A stretch of 64,000 nucleotides of DNA from Deltaproteobacteria bacterium (GCA_020848545.1 JADLHZ010000147.1:1-64000), one strand, 5' to 3'; numbered from the stretch's first letter, positions 25,963 through 34,878 are shown. The notes: generated by a model not told the origin, from the letters alone. Program-made: numbers and translations.

Positions 25963-26370
25963 TCACTTCGCTCGCATCTTGTTGCCCCGCGCTTCGTGGG
26001 TGAGCTCGGCGAGCTTCAGCGCCTCGAGCAGCGGCGGAAGATACATGCCAAAGCGCCCGCGCAGGCCCTTCTTGAGCCCGTAAAAGCCCCCGACGGGGTT
26101 CTTCTTGGAGCGCCCCCACGCCTCGACCGTGCCGTCCTTGGCTGGTTTCTGCTCGTCGGCGCTGCCGAGCTCCATCCAGTCGCCGTGCTTCTTCAACATC
26201 GCGTGGAGATCGTCGATCGCGCGCAGGTCGTAGTGCAGCACGGTCTTGCCGACGGTGCAGACGAGCACCTCTTTGCCGTCGATCGCTTCGACGTGCATCG
26301 TGTAGTCGGAGCTCAACGGCGGCGTCTTCAGCTTCAGCGGCTTCTCTTTCGTGCCGATCTTGTGGCTCAT
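25963..26370 (-). CDS. Conserved hypothetical protein, 135 residues
   Basis: Begins MSHKIGTKEKPLKLKTPPLS. It is rich in conserved-looking polar motifs: VLVCTVGKTVLHYD, DLHAMLKKHGDWMELGSADE, AWGRSKKNPVGGFYGLKKG and FGMYLPPLLEALKLAE. No signal peptide or TM. ATG 26370 overlaps the TGA of the SRPBCC gene (ATGA), so they are translated together. A related domain occurs in myxobacteria as a stand-alone protein in my recollection; function unknown. Confidence 0.75.
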   Translation of the reverse strand: MSHKIGTKEKPLKLKTPPLSSDYTMHVEAIDGKEVLVCTVGKTVLHYDLRAIDDLHAMLKKHGDWMELGSADEQKPAKDGTVEAWGRSKKNPVGGFYGLKKGLRGRFGMYLPPLLEALKLAELTHEARGNKMRAK

Positions 26371-26798
26371 GAGCGCGACTCCGCTTTCTTCTTGAGGTCG
26401 GCCGCAAAGCGATCGAACGACTCGTCGAAGGAGGGGATCATCTTGGCGAAGAGAGGGAACAAGGGTCCGCCGATCTTCTCGCGCATGGAGAAAGTGACGC
26501 CGGCGCCGCGGGGCGAGACTTCGTAGGTGCGCTTTCCCATCGCGTCGCCCCACACGAGCTTGCGCGGCGGCTGAAACTCCTTCACCGCGAGCTTGAACGT
26601 CCGCTTCGGATCGAGCTGCGACTTGAGCTTCAGCTTGTTGCCCAAAGCGATCTCGCCGTCGATCGAGATCACCGTCGAGCTCCACTTCGGGTACTCGGCG
26701 GCGTTGGTGAGCAGCGCCCAGATCGTCTCGGGGCTGGCGTCGATGTCGACGCTGACTTCGGTCTCTCGCGAAAAAGTACGATGTACGGTCTTTGCCAT
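26367..26798 (-). CDS. SRPBCC-family (START-like) protein
   Basis: 143 residues. The fold is visible in VSVDIDASPETIWALLTNAA, EYPKWSSTVISIDGEIALGN, KLVWGDAMGKRTYEVSPRGAG and a long C-terminal helix (ESFDRFAADLKKKAES). This polyketide-cyclase/AHSA1-like domain binds hydrophobic ligands in a deep pocket. It lies 15 nt after the AraC regulator and overlaps the next gene by 4 nt. The ligand is unknown. Confidence 0.88.
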   Translation of the reverse strand: MAKTVHRTFSRETEVSVDIDASPETIWALLTNAAEYPKWSSTVISIDGEIALGNKLKLKSQLDPKRTFKLAVKEFQPPRKLVWGDAMGKRTYEVSPRGAGVTFSMREKIGGPLFPLFAKMIPSFDESFDRFAADLKKKAESRS

Positions 26799-26813
26799 AG
26801 GCTCACCATCGCC

Positions 26814-27662
26814 CTACTTCGCGCGCGAGTCTTGTACAAATTGGACAAGGTTGGGGCTGAAGTCGGCCGGCGCGCCAGCAGGGAAATAGCCGGCTTGCAC
26901 CTTTGGCACTGCGCCCGCGTAGGTCTTGCACTCGCGCACGAAGTGCGGCTGGTCGTAGTAGCCGCATTCGGCCGCGACCTCGGCGAGCGTGCAGCCTGGA
27001 TCCCGCTTGAGCCGGGTCAGCGCGGCCTGAAAGCGCACGATGCGCGAGTACGTCTTCGGGCTGAAGCCGAGGTGCTTCTGAAACAGCCGATCGAGCTGGC
27101 GGATCGACACGCCGCCAAGCGCGCACAAGGCGTCGATGCGCGCGAGGCCACGCTCCGCTTCGAGCTGCGCCTTGACGGTGTCGAAAGTTTTCCGCGCCGG
27201 CGTGAGCTGTAGGCGCGGCAAGAAGTACGCATCGAGTCGTTCGCGTTGCGCGTCGACGTCGTCGCCGGCGCCGCGCAGATCGTCCTCGAGTTGGGTCACC
27301 TCGCGATCGAAGGCGCGCACAAGCGGCACCACCTTGTCGTTCCATGCGTGCACCGATCGCCCGGTGAACGCTGCGAGGCCACCGCTGTGGAAGCGCACGC
27401 CTGTAATGGTGACTTCCCCGCGCTGCGTGATCCGGATCGGGCGCAAGCGCTGCGCGTCGAGGTTCGACGCCTTTACCACGCGCGTCTTCCCGCCGATCAC
27501 CGCGCGGCTGTACGGCACGCCAAAGTTGAAGACGAGATCGGCGCGGGCATCGACGTAGACGTCGACCGTGAGATCGAAGGGTCGCTCGGCCGTCGCGCGG
27601 ACGAACCAATAGTGCTCGATGTAGCGCGCGAGAGCGGCGTGCGGTGGACGAAGCTGATACAT
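26814..27662 (-). CDS. AraC-family transcriptional regulator
   Basis: 282 residues from ATG 27662. The N-terminal ligand domain (about 1-150) is of the DUF6597 type (MYQLRPPHAALARYIEHYW, DLVFNFGVPYSR, VRFHSGGLAAFTG). A C-terminal AraC double helix-turn-helix (about 165-270) has RQLDRLFQKHLGFSPKTYSR and TLAEVAAECGYYDQPHFVRE. Probably controls its own operon, including the SRPBCC gene 15 nt downstream. Confidence 0.93.
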   Translation of the reverse strand: MYQLRPPHAALARYIEHYWFVRATAERPFDLTVDVYVDARADLVFNFGVPYSRAVIGGKTRVVKASNLDAQRLRPIRITQRGEVTITGVRFHSGGLAAFTGRSVHAWNDKVVPLVRAFDREVTQLEDDLRGAGDDVDAQRERLDAYFLPRLQLTPARKTFDTVKAQLEAERGLARIDALCALGGVSIRQLDRLFQKHLGFSPKTYSRIVRFQAALTRLKRDPGCTLAEVAAECGYYDQPHFVRECKTYAGAVPKVQAGYFPAGAPADFSPNLVQFVQDSRAK

Positions 27663-27726
27663 GGCCGCGCCGGGCGCTAGCACGCAGCCAGCTGCAGCAG
27701 AAGCGACTTTTGATGCACCCCGAGGC

Positions 27727-28497
27727 ATGGCGCTGTACCAAACACGCGTGGAGCCGAAGCCGAGCGCGCCGTCGATCGACGCCGTCGAGCACGCGCTGCG
27801 CCGGCTCTACATCGCGCCGAGCGATGAGCCCGGCCGCGCGCTGCGCGACGAAGACCGCAAGAAAGTGCGCGAAGTGACGGCGTTGCTCGAAGAAGTCGCG
27901 CGCATCGGCCGCCGCCGTGTCGTCGTCGAAGCTGCGTCGGGGCACGCTTACGCGGGCTTGCTCGCCGCGCAGCTCTGCTCGGGGATCGAAGCGCTCACCT
28001 TGATCGAGCGCGAGCCCGATCGCGTCGCCCACGCGCGCGCCGCGGCGGAGCGGCTCGGCCTCATCGCGGACGTCAAGGAAGGCGACGTGGACGACGCGGC
28101 TCTGTGGCCCGAGCATCCGGATCTCGTGATCGGGCTGCACGCGTGCGGACCGGCGTCTGACGCGATCGTCGAGATGGCGATCGCGAAAGAGGCACGCTGG
28201 CTGTTGCTCGTGCCGTGCTGCTACGCGAAGACCGTCGCCTTCTCAGCGGCCGCTGAAGCGCGCGCCGAAGCGATCGGCATCCCGCGACAAGCGCCGATCC
28301 GCCGCGCGTTCATCGAGGCGCTGATCGACGCGGAGCGCACGCTGCGCCTCGAAGCGGCAGGGTACGAGGTGACCGTGCGCGAGCTGGTGCCACGCTCGGT
28401 CTCCGGCCACAACTTGCTCTGGCGCTGTCGCAAGAGCGGTGAAGCCGGGCGTATGGCCGCGGCGCGCGCGCAGCTCGGGCGGCTCAGCGAACAGTGA
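27727..28497 (+). CDS. SAM-dependent methyltransferase (Methyltransf_32-like)
   Basis: 256 residues from ATG 27727. Motif I reads VVVEAASGHAYAGLLAAQLC, then LTLIEREPDRVAHARAAAE and DLVIGLHACGPASDAIVEM. The His-Ala-Cys-Gly and a later VPCCYAK match the Methyltransf_32/Kelch-type family, whose members methylate RNA or protein. The first Gly-rich loop is AASG rather than DxGxG. An earlier ATG at 27661 overlaps the divergent AraC start and is less likely. Confidence 0.82.
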   Translation: MALYQTRVEPKPSAPSIDAVEHALRRLYIAPSDEPGRALRDEDRKKVREVTALLEEVARIGRRRVVVEAASGHAYAGLLAAQLCSGIEALTLIEREPDRVAHARAAAERLGLIADVKEGDVDDAALWPEHPDLVIGLHACGPASDAIVEMAIAKEARWLLLVPCCYAKTVAFSAAAEARAEAIGIPRQAPIRRAFIEALIDAERTLRLEAAGYEVTVRELVPRSVSGHNLLWRCRKSGEAGRMAAARAQLGRLSEQ

Positions 28498-28554
28498 ACG
28501 GCACAGAACGATGCGAAGTGGCGACGAGCGTAGGCCCGAGGCATGCTTGTTCGC

Positions 28555-28758
28555 ATGCGAATCCTCGTTCTCTCCCTCTCCCTGATCAGTGCCGCGGCGT
28601 GGGCCGGTGCCCCTGCCCCGAAACCGAGTAAACCGCCGGCCGCCTGCAAGACCGACGCGGACTGCGACGCCTCGGCGAAGCAAACCTGCTCGAACGGCAA
28701 GTGCAGGAACCCGGGGCCGACACCGCCGCCGGAGCACCCGCCGCCGCCGACCACGTGA
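28555..28758 (+). CDS. Small secreted Cys-rich protein
   Basis: 67 residues from ATG 28555, or 71 from ATG 28543. The signal peptide MRILVLSLSLISAAAWA is cleaved near WAGAPAPK. The mature part holds four Cys in CKTDADCDASAKQTCSNGKC, the Dickkopf-like pattern common in myxobacterial proteins, then a Pro tail (PGPTPPPEHPPPPTT). Probably secreted or surface; function unknown. Confidence 0.72.
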   Translation: MRILVLSLSLISAAAWAGAPAPKPSKPPAACKTDADCDASAKQTCSNGKCRNPGPTPPPEHPPPPTT

Positions 28759-28762
28759 TGTG

Positions 28763-29767
28763 ATGACACGAGAAGACCGCGCGTTCGACCTCGCGTTCAT
28801 TCTCGGCGTGCCGGCGCTGGCCTGCGCGATGGGGCTCGCCGTCGCCTTCGACTCCGCGCTCTTCCTGCCGCTGCTCGCGGTGCACACCTGGTGCTTCAGC
28901 TTCGATCACGTGATCAGCACGTTCACGAGGCTCGTCGGCGCGCCCGAGGATCGCCGGCGCTACCGCTTCTTGGTCTACGCGCTGCCGCCGCTGGTCTTCG
29001 CTGCGCTCTTTGTCGCGAGCCGTGCCGTCGGCGTAGTCGGGCTCGCGACCTTCTACTTTCTGTTCCAGTGGTTTCACACGACCCGCCAGAGCTGGGGCAT
29101 CGCGCAGCACTATCGCCGTATGGCCGGCGGGCTCGCGCAAGATCCCGTTTGGCTCTCGGAGCTCACGCTGTGGGGCTTGCCGATCGCCGGCCTGCTGCAC
29201 CGCTGCCAACAGCAGCCGACGTCGTTCTTGTTCATGGATCTGCGGCTGCCGCCGGTGCCCGAGAGCGTCGTCACCGCCGCCGTCGTGGTCAGCGTCGCGC
29301 TCGTCCTCTTCTTCTTCGCCCGCCGGCGCGCCGTCGGGTCACGGCCACACACGCTCTACTTCAGCTCACACTTCTTGGTCTTCGCGCTCGCGTACTTGGT
29401 GATCGACGACTTGCACGCTGGCTGGCTGCTCGTGAACGTGTGGCACAACGTGCAGTACCTCGTGTTCGTGTGGCGGAAGAACCGCGAGCGCTTCGCCGCC
29501 CGCGCCGACACGCCGATCCTCGCGTGGCTCTGCCAGCCCGGCCGTGCGCGTGGGGCCGCGTACTTCGCGGCGTGCCTCGCTGTGTCGACGCCGATCTTCG
29601 CCGTGCTCTATGCGCTCACCGACCGGGTCGACCTATGGCTCGTCGGCAGCGAGATCGTCTCGATCACCTTGCTCGTCGCCTTCACGATCAACTTTCACCA
29701 CTACGTGGTCGACGCGATCATCTGGCGCCGGCCTCAGACGCGCCTAGGGAGCACGAACGCTTCGTAA
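28763..29767 (+). CDS. Integral membrane protein with conserved histidines
   Basis: 334 residues with about eight hydrophobic segments. Histidines lie in or near the helices: HTWCFSFDHVIST, YFLFQWFHTTRQSWGIAQHY, WHNVQYLVFVWRK and NFHHYVVDAIIW. The spacing suggests a metal or haem site, as in the Brp/Blh carotenoid-cleavage and related families. I cannot assign one. It starts 5 nt after the secreted Cys-rich gene. Confidence 0.72.
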   Translation: MTREDRAFDLAFILGVPALACAMGLAVAFDSALFLPLLAVHTWCFSFDHVISTFTRLVGAPEDRRRYRFLVYALPPLVFAALFVASRAVGVVGLATFYFLFQWFHTTRQSWGIAQHYRRMAGGLAQDPVWLSELTLWGLPIAGLLHRCQQQPTSFLFMDLRLPPVPESVVTAAVVVSVALVLFFFARRRAVGSRPHTLYFSSHFLVFALAYLVIDDLHAGWLLVNVWHNVQYLVFVWRKNRERFAARADTPILAWLCQPGRARGAAYFAACLAVSTPIFAVLYALTDRVDLWLVGSEIVSITLLVAFTINFHHYVVDAIIWRRPQTRLGSTNAS

Positions 29768-29816
29768 GCGCTGATCGATTGCCTTTCGTGCCGCGGCCAG
29801 GCATGCGGCCCGCAGC

Positions 29817-30659
29817 ATGATCGCCGCTGATCGCCTCGCCAACGTTTCACTCTTCGAGTCGCTCGACGGCGACGAACGCGCGCTGCTCGCCTCGCAGATG
29901 GACGAGGTCAGCTTCGAGAGCGGAAAGATCCTGTTTCACCACGGCGACGCGGGCGAAGCCGCGTTCATCGTCGTGTCCGGCGAGATCGAGCTCTACATCG
30001 AGGACTCGACCGGCGAGCGCGTCGTCCTCGACACGGCGGGGCAGGATGATCTCTTCGGCGAGCTATCGCTCCTCGACGGCGAGCCGCGCAGCGCATCGGC
30101 GCTCGCGTTGAGCCCGACCATCTGTCTGCGTGTCGATCGCGCGGATCTCGAGATGCTCTTCGCCAAGCATCCAACCGCGGCGCTGCGCGTCCTGCGCGGC
30201 GTCTCGAAGCGCCTGCGCCATGCGAACCAGCTGCTCGGCGTCCGCGCCAGCGCGCCGTCGCCGAACGAGGCGATCGAAGAGCACCTGACCACCCTGCAGC
30301 GCGTCGCCGACAAAGCCGCAGCGTTCTCCGGCACGTTCTCGTTTCTCATACTGCACATCGTTTGGTTTTCGGGGTGGATCGGCGTGAGCTTGGCCGCCAA
30401 GCAGGGCGTGATCGATCCTTGGTGGCAGTTCGATGACTACCCGTTCGGCCTGTTGACGATGGTCGTCTCGCTCGAAGCGATCTTCCTGTCGTGCATGGTG
30501 CTCATCAGTCAGAATCGGCAAGCGGCCAAGGAGCGCATCCGAAGCGATGTGGAGTACGCGGCGAACATCCGCGCGGGCCAAGAGGTCACGCAGCTGCATG
30601 TGAAGCTCGACCGGCTGTCGGAGCTGCTCGCGCGCAAGCTCGCCGGGACCAGCAAATGA
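29817..30659 (+). CDS. cNMP-binding plus DUF1003 membrane protein
   Basis: 280 residues. A cyclic-nucleotide-binding domain (about 8-120) contains FGELSLLDGEPRSASALA, a complete phosphate-binding cassette. The DUF1003 region (about 155-240) has two TM helices, FLILHIVWFSGWIGVSLA and FGLLTMVVSLEAIFLSCMVL, and a cytoplasmic coiled tail (RQAAKERIRSDVEYAANIRA). Its stop overlaps the RbgA start (ATGA). It is probably a membrane sensor for a second messenger. Confidence 0.92.
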   Translation: MIAADRLANVSLFESLDGDERALLASQMDEVSFESGKILFHHGDAGEAAFIVVSGEIELYIEDSTGERVVLDTAGQDDLFGELSLLDGEPRSASALALSPTICLRVDRADLEMLFAKHPTAALRVLRGVSKRLRHANQLLGVRASAPSPNEAIEEHLTTLQRVADKAAAFSGTFSFLILHIVWFSGWIGVSLAAKQGVIDPWWQFDDYPFGLLTMVVSLEAIFLSCMVLISQNRQAAKERIRSDVEYAANIRAGQEVTQLHVKLDRLSELLARKLAGTSK

Positions 30660-31498
30660 GCATCGAATGGTTCCCCGGGCACATGCTCACCGCGAAGAAG
30701 GAAGCGGCCGAGGCGATGGCGAAGAACGACGTCGTCATCGAGGTGCTCGACGCGCGCATCCCGTACGCGAGCTGCAATCCGATGATCGAGACGCTGCGCA
30801 AGAAGAACCAACGGCCCGCGTTGAAGATCTTGAACAAGGTCGACCTCGCCGACCCCGAACAGACGCGTGCGTGGCTCGACTATTATAATCGTCAGGACAG
30901 GACGCGGGCGATCGCGCTCGCGGCGAAGAATTCGGGTGAGGTCGCGAGGATCCCGAAGGAGTGCGCCGCGCTCACGGCGTCGTCGGCCAAGCGCAAGCAG
31001 CCGCTCTGCCTGATGATCCTCGGCGTGCCGAACGTCGGCAAGTCCACGCTGATGAACACGCTGCTCGGAAAGCCGGTCGCCAAGGTCGGCAATGAGCCGG
31101 CGATCACGAAGCACCAGATGCGGCATCAATTGAAGAACGGCATGTGGCTCACCGACACGCCCGGCATGCTCTGGCCCGGCGTCTCGCAGGAGAGCGCCGT
31201 TCGTCTGGCGGCGGTGCACAGCATCGGCCGAAACGCGTATACGGACGACGAGGTCGCGCTCTTTCTCGCGAAGTATCTCCTGCAACACTACCGCGCCGCG
31301 TTCGAGAGCCGCTTCAAAGCCACCGAGCCCTACGCCGACGAGCACGCGGCGATCGCGCAGATCGCCAAGGCGCGATCGTATGCGGCGAAGGGCGCACCGG
31401 ACCTCTCGCGCGCGGCGGCGGCGTTGCTGACCGATTTTCGCAGCGGCGCGATCGGCCGGATCACGCTCGAGCGCGTCGAAGCTTTGCGCCTGAGCTAA
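30656..31498 (+). CDS. rbgA: Ribosome biogenesis GTPase RbgA/YlqF
   Basis: 280 residues. A circularly permuted GTPase: G4 (ILNKVDL) comes first, then G1 (ILGVPNVGKSTLMNTL) and G3 (LTDTPGMLWP). N-terminal IEWFPGHMLTAKKEAAEAM is the family signature. The C-terminal helical ANTAR-like domain follows (about 190-280). RbgA promotes the late assembly of the 50S subunit. ATG 30656 overlaps the stop of the cNMP/DUF1003 gene by 4 nt. The 3' end overlaps that of the convergent cupin gene by 4 nt. Confidence 0.95.
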   Translation: MSIEWFPGHMLTAKKEAAEAMAKNDVVIEVLDARIPYASCNPMIETLRKKNQRPALKILNKVDLADPEQTRAWLDYYNRQDRTRAIALAAKNSGEVARIPKECAALTASSAKRKQPLCLMILGVPNVGKSTLMNTLLGKPVAKVGNEPAITKHQMRHQLKNGMWLTDTPGMLWPGVSQESAVRLAAVHSIGRNAYTDDEVALFLAKYLLQHYRAAFESRFKATEPYADEHAAIAQIAKARSYAAKGAPDLSRAAAALLTDFRSGAIGRITLERVEALRLS

Positions 31499-32574
31499 CG
31501 CACGACTTCGATCGCGCCGAGTCGAAGCAGTGTCCGCACGAGCGCGCGCAGTGCCACCGGCGCCGCCGTCGTGCACATGTCGAGCGCGAAGACCTCGTCC
31601 TGCGCCACGAGCCATTGCGCCGCGGCGACGAGATCGCTCTCGATCGCCAGCGCGCGTTGCTCGATCACGAGCTGCCACGGATCGGCGTGCAACGCGGGCG
31701 GCACGCGCCACTGCAGCCAACGTTGCCCGAGCAGCACGTCCTCGGCGCTGATCCCGCGAACGACGTCCGGCAGCGTCGCCAAGACGCGCGCGAGCATCGC
31801 CTCTCTCTCGGGCCCGATCGGATACGCGCGCCAGGCGGCGTCCTGCTTCAGCGTGTTCGTCAGCTCGTCGAGCACGAGGCGAAAGAGCGGCGGCGGCTTG
31901 ATCACGAACGCCACCGCGAACGACTCCGAGTGCACGGTGGTTTCGTGCCAGTGCCCACGCGGCAGAAAGAGCGCGTCGCCGGGCTGCATGCGCACGGTCT
32001 CGGCGCGCTTGGGCATCTTCGTCGGCAAGCGCCTGCCGTCCGTCGACGATCGCGCATCGCTTCCCGGAACGACGACCATGCTCGAGAGCGGGTTGTCGAT
32101 GTGCTCGTTCTTCGCGATGCGCCACGTCTTCGTGCCGGCGAGCTGCACGTTGAAGTTGAGATCGAAGTCGTAGTGCATGCTCGTGCCCGCGTTCTTCCTC
32201 GGCGACGCAAAGCCTTCGATCGTGATCCAGCCCGGATCGATCTCGAGATCGTCGGCGAGCGATGCGCAGAACTCGCCGATCTCGGGCACGGCGTGCTCCA
32301 GCTGCCGCAGGTAGAGCGTGTGCCCGGCGGCGTAGAAGGACAGCGCGTCCTTCGCGTTGGCAGCGTCGACGCGGAAGCCGTTCGCGCCGAACACGCTCAA
32401 GTGCACACCTGGCGCCGACACGATGCGCTCGAGATCGGTGATGCCCTCAGGCAACGCCCGCGCGTCGAGGTGGCCCTTGCTGACGTAGAGCGAGTGCGGC
32501 CAGGCGCGCGCCAAGAAGGCGTCGCGGCCGCGGGCGCCCAAGATCTGCGCGAGGCCGGGAGAGGATCGCGCCAT
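31495..32574 (-). CDS. JmjC/cupin_4 dioxygenase-like protein
   Basis: 359 residues. The double-stranded beta-helix carries the iron-binding HYD triad member in SMHYDFDLNFNVQLAGTKTW and the distal His in ALFLPRGHWHETTVH. This is the ribosomal-oxygenase-like cupin_4 family (2-oxoglutarate and Fe(II)), whose best-known bacterial member hydroxylates ribosomal protein L16. Helical C-terminal part from about 235. It follows the kinase-associated lipoprotein by 4 nt. The substrate is unproven. Confidence 0.82.
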   Translation of the reverse strand: MARSSPGLAQILGARGRDAFLARAWPHSLYVSKGHLDARALPEGITDLERIVSAPGVHLSVFGANGFRVDAANAKDALSFYAAGHTLYLRQLEHAVPEIGEFCASLADDLEIDPGWITIEGFASPRKNAGTSMHYDFDLNFNVQLAGTKTWRIAKNEHIDNPLSSMVVVPGSDARSSTDGRRLPTKMPKRAETVRMQPGDALFLPRGHWHETTVHSESFAVAFVIKPPPLFRLVLDELTNTLKQDAAWRAYPIGPEREAMLARVLATLPDVVRGISAEDVLLGQRWLQWRVPPALHADPWQLVIEQRALAIESDLVAAAQWLVAQDEVFALDMCTTAAPVALRALVRTLLRLGAIEVVR

Positions 32575-32578
32575 GCAC

Positions 32579-33412
32579 TCAGCCTTTCTTCTTCGCCTTG
32601 CCTTTGGGCTGGACCGGCGCTTGCCGCTCGAACACGAAGGCGGCGCTGTTGCTCTGCTCGACGAACCCTTGCTTCACGACCGACTCTTCGCTGCCGGCGA
32701 AGCGCTTCAGCTCGGCGGTGCCGAAGTAGCCGGCGAAGGTGCGCGTCAGCAGCCCTTGCGGCGTGGGCTTTGGCACCGCGCTCAAGCGCACGGCGCCCTT
32801 GTCGTCGAGCGCGACGTCGAGCGCGGTCTTGTCTTTGCCGCTGCTCAACGTGCCGGTGAGCTTGCCGCCCTTCTTGGCCACGACGAGCGTCGCCGGTTTG
32901 TTGCCGACGGTGCCTTCCCACGGCGCCTCGCACAGCGCTTTCTCGGCAGCCGTGACGTCGAGCGGCGGATCGAGCGCGTCGACCGTCTGCTTCGTCGTGG
33001 CGAACCACTTGATCTCGCCCTGCGGGATCGTGTGGCTCCCGGCGATGGTGCTCTTGTCTTCTGACAGCTTGCCGACGAGCTCGGCCAGGGGAAAACGGCC
33101 ACCGCCGACGAAGCGATTCTTCGGCGATCCCTTCAGGTGCACGCTGCCGTCGGCGTCGCGGGTGACGGTGAACTCGTCGGTGAGGATGACACGACCGAAC
33201 AAGCGGTAGGCCATGGTGGCGGTGAGCGCGCCGTTCGCCTGTTTGAACTTCAGCTCGCCCGCGCTTGAATGAACCTTGGCGGCCCACGTCGCCGCGGTGA
33301 GATCGGCATCAACGTTCGCTGCCGCGCCAGGCTTCGCGTCCGGCGCGGTCGCCTCTTCCTCGTTGCAAGCGACACAAACGACGAGGACAAGCGACAGCCA
33401 GCGGACGGTCAT
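32579..33412 (-). CDS. Two-domain lipoprotein linked to a Ser/Thr kinase
   Basis: 277 residues. Signal peptide MTVRWLSLVLVVCVAC, lipobox Cys at 16. Two beta-rich halves follow. The second begins PWEGTVGNKPATLVVAKKGG and resembles the end of the kinase encoded just upstream (KWEGTCGERALHLAFTG). The start overlaps the kinase stop by 4 nt. Lys-rich C-terminus (KGKAKKKG). It may be a periplasmic partner or ligand-binding twin of the kinase. Confidence 0.82.
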   Translation of the reverse strand: MTVRWLSLVLVVCVACNEEEATAPDAKPGAAANVDADLTAATWAAKVHSSAGELKFKQANGALTATMAYRLFGRVILTDEFTVTRDADGSVHLKGSPKNRFVGGGRFPLAELVGKLSEDKSTIAGSHTIPQGEIKWFATTKQTVDALDPPLDVTAAEKALCEAPWEGTVGNKPATLVVAKKGGKLTGTLSSGKDKTALDVALDDKGAVRLSAVPKPTPQGLLTRTFAGYFGTAELKRFAGSEESVVKQGFVEQSNSAAFVFERQAPVQPKGKAKKKG

Positions 33413-34809
33413 GGGGTTCTCCTCAGGGTGATGTCGGCGCTCGCCTCATAGGTCGAGCCGGCGCTCGTGTAGTGCGTCTCGAGATTTCCTGCCAGGCCTC
33501 GAAGGTCGCTCGTCAGGCGCAGATACATCTTCTCTTCGGTGGTCGTGCCGCCGCGCGTCTCCTTGCGCGTCAGCGTGACGACGCCCACGCGCGAGAGCTC
33601 GATCGCGGCTGGCGTCCCATCGGCGATGGCTCTTGGGCGCGCATAGCTGCCCGTGAACGCGAGGTGCAGCGCACGCTCACCGCACGTCCCTTCCCACTTC
33701 GCATTGGCGATGGCGGCCCAAATCTTTTGCGGATCACGCTCGGCGCTCAACGCGAGGCGCACGGGCGGCGGTAGATCTGCAGGTCTCGCCGGCGGATCAG
33801 ACGCGAGCGCGACGGGCGTCACGACCACGGGCTTCGGAGCGACCGCTGGCGCAGCGATCGTGTCGTCTTTCGGTGAACGCATGAAGACCACGGCGCTCAC
33901 CCCGCCCATCAGGACCACGAGCGAGGCGGCGACGAACAGCGCGGGCTTCGGCGCGCTGCGCACCGGCGCCGGCGGCCGCTCGAGATCACGCACGACCTCG
34001 CGCGCACTTTGATAGCGTCGCGCCGGCGCGATCTCCGTCATCTTCTCGAGCACTCGGCAAAACGCCTCGCTGACGTTGATGTGCTTCTTCAGCTCCAGGC
34101 GCTGCTCACCGGTGCGCCGCATGTCGGTCGGATCTTTTCGCGCCAGCAACACAGCCACCGTCACCCCGAGCGCGTACAAGTCCGTCGCCGGCGTCGCTTC
34201 ACCCAGGTACTGCTCCATCGGCGTGAAGCCCGGGGTGCCGATCGCCAAGGTCGATCCACCTTCGGGGCGCAGCACGTCGCGCACGAGATCGAAGTCGATG
34301 AGCACGATGCTGCCGTCGGGCTTCTGCATCAAGTTCGACGGCTTGATGTCGCGGTGGATCACCGGCGGCGACAGCCCGTGCAAGTACGAGAGCGTCGCTA
34401 ACGCACGGAGCGCCACGTCTTTGGCGCGGGCTTCGTCGAAGTGGCCTGCCTTCGCCAAGGTGGCGCCGGGCACGAGCTCTTGCACCAAACAATAGAGCGC
34501 GGCGTGAGCGCGCATCTCTTCGAAGTAAGTGATGAGCCGCGCGATCCCTGGATGCGACAAGCCGACGAGCACCTCGGCGCTGCGGCGAAAGAGCTCGAGC
34601 GCCTTCGGATCCTTCACGCGCGAGAGCGACAACACTTTGATCGCGACCGCCTCGCCGCCGTCCGGTGGCTTCGCCGCGTAGACTCGACTCTGTCCGCCCG
34701 CGCCGAGCAGCCGCTCCAAGACGTACCCAGGGCCCAAGCTCATCCGCTCGCCGCACCGCGGGCATTGTTCGGCGTCGGACGCGACGTCGCAGACGGGGCA
34801 AAGGGCCAT
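33409..34809 (-). CDS. Zinc-ribbon Ser/Thr protein kinase with an extracytoplasmic domain
   Basis: 466 residues. An N-terminal zinc ribbon (CPVC...CPRC, Cys 4, 7, 16 and 19) precedes a Hanks-type kinase domain (about 28-275). The Gly-rich loop is LLGAGGQSRVY, the ATP Lys is 58 (VAIKVL) and the catalytic loop is HRDIKPSNL. The metal motif is DFD (172-174) instead of the standard DFG, and GTPGFTPMEQY marks the activation loop. One TM helix (about 297-318) leads to a C-terminal external domain like that of the downstream lipoprotein. Probably an envelope signal transducer. Confidence 0.93.
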   Translation of the reverse strand: MALCPVCDVASDAEQCPRCGERMSLGPGYVLERLLGAGGQSRVYAAKPPDGGEAVAIKVLSLSRVKDPKALELFRRSAEVLVGLSHPGIARLITYFEEMRAHAALYCLVQELVPGATLAKAGHFDEARAKDVALRALATLSYLHGLSPPVIHRDIKPSNLMQKPDGSIVLIDFDLVRDVLRPEGGSTLAIGTPGFTPMEQYLGEATPATDLYALGVTVAVLLARKDPTDMRRTGEQRLELKKHINVSEAFCRVLEKMTEIAPARRYQSAREVVRDLERPPAPVRSAPKPALFVAASLVVLMGGVSAVVFMRSPKDDTIAAPAVAPKPVVVTPVALASDPPARPADLPPPVRLALSAERDPQKIWAAIANAKWEGTCGERALHLAFTGSYARPRAIADGTPAAIELSRVGVVTLTRKETRGGTTTEEKMYLRLTSDLRGLAGNLETHYTSAGSTYEASADITLRRTP

Positions 34810-34878
34810 CGTGACGTCTTAGATTAGGCTGCCCCACGAAATAGACAAGGCCAGGCGCCGCATGGCAGAGCGCCGGCC

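Noticed and set aside
25677-26003. Plus ORF of 108 codons
   Set aside because: It opposes the small basic gene and the conserved gene at 25963; its sequence shows no domain and many Arg/Ser.
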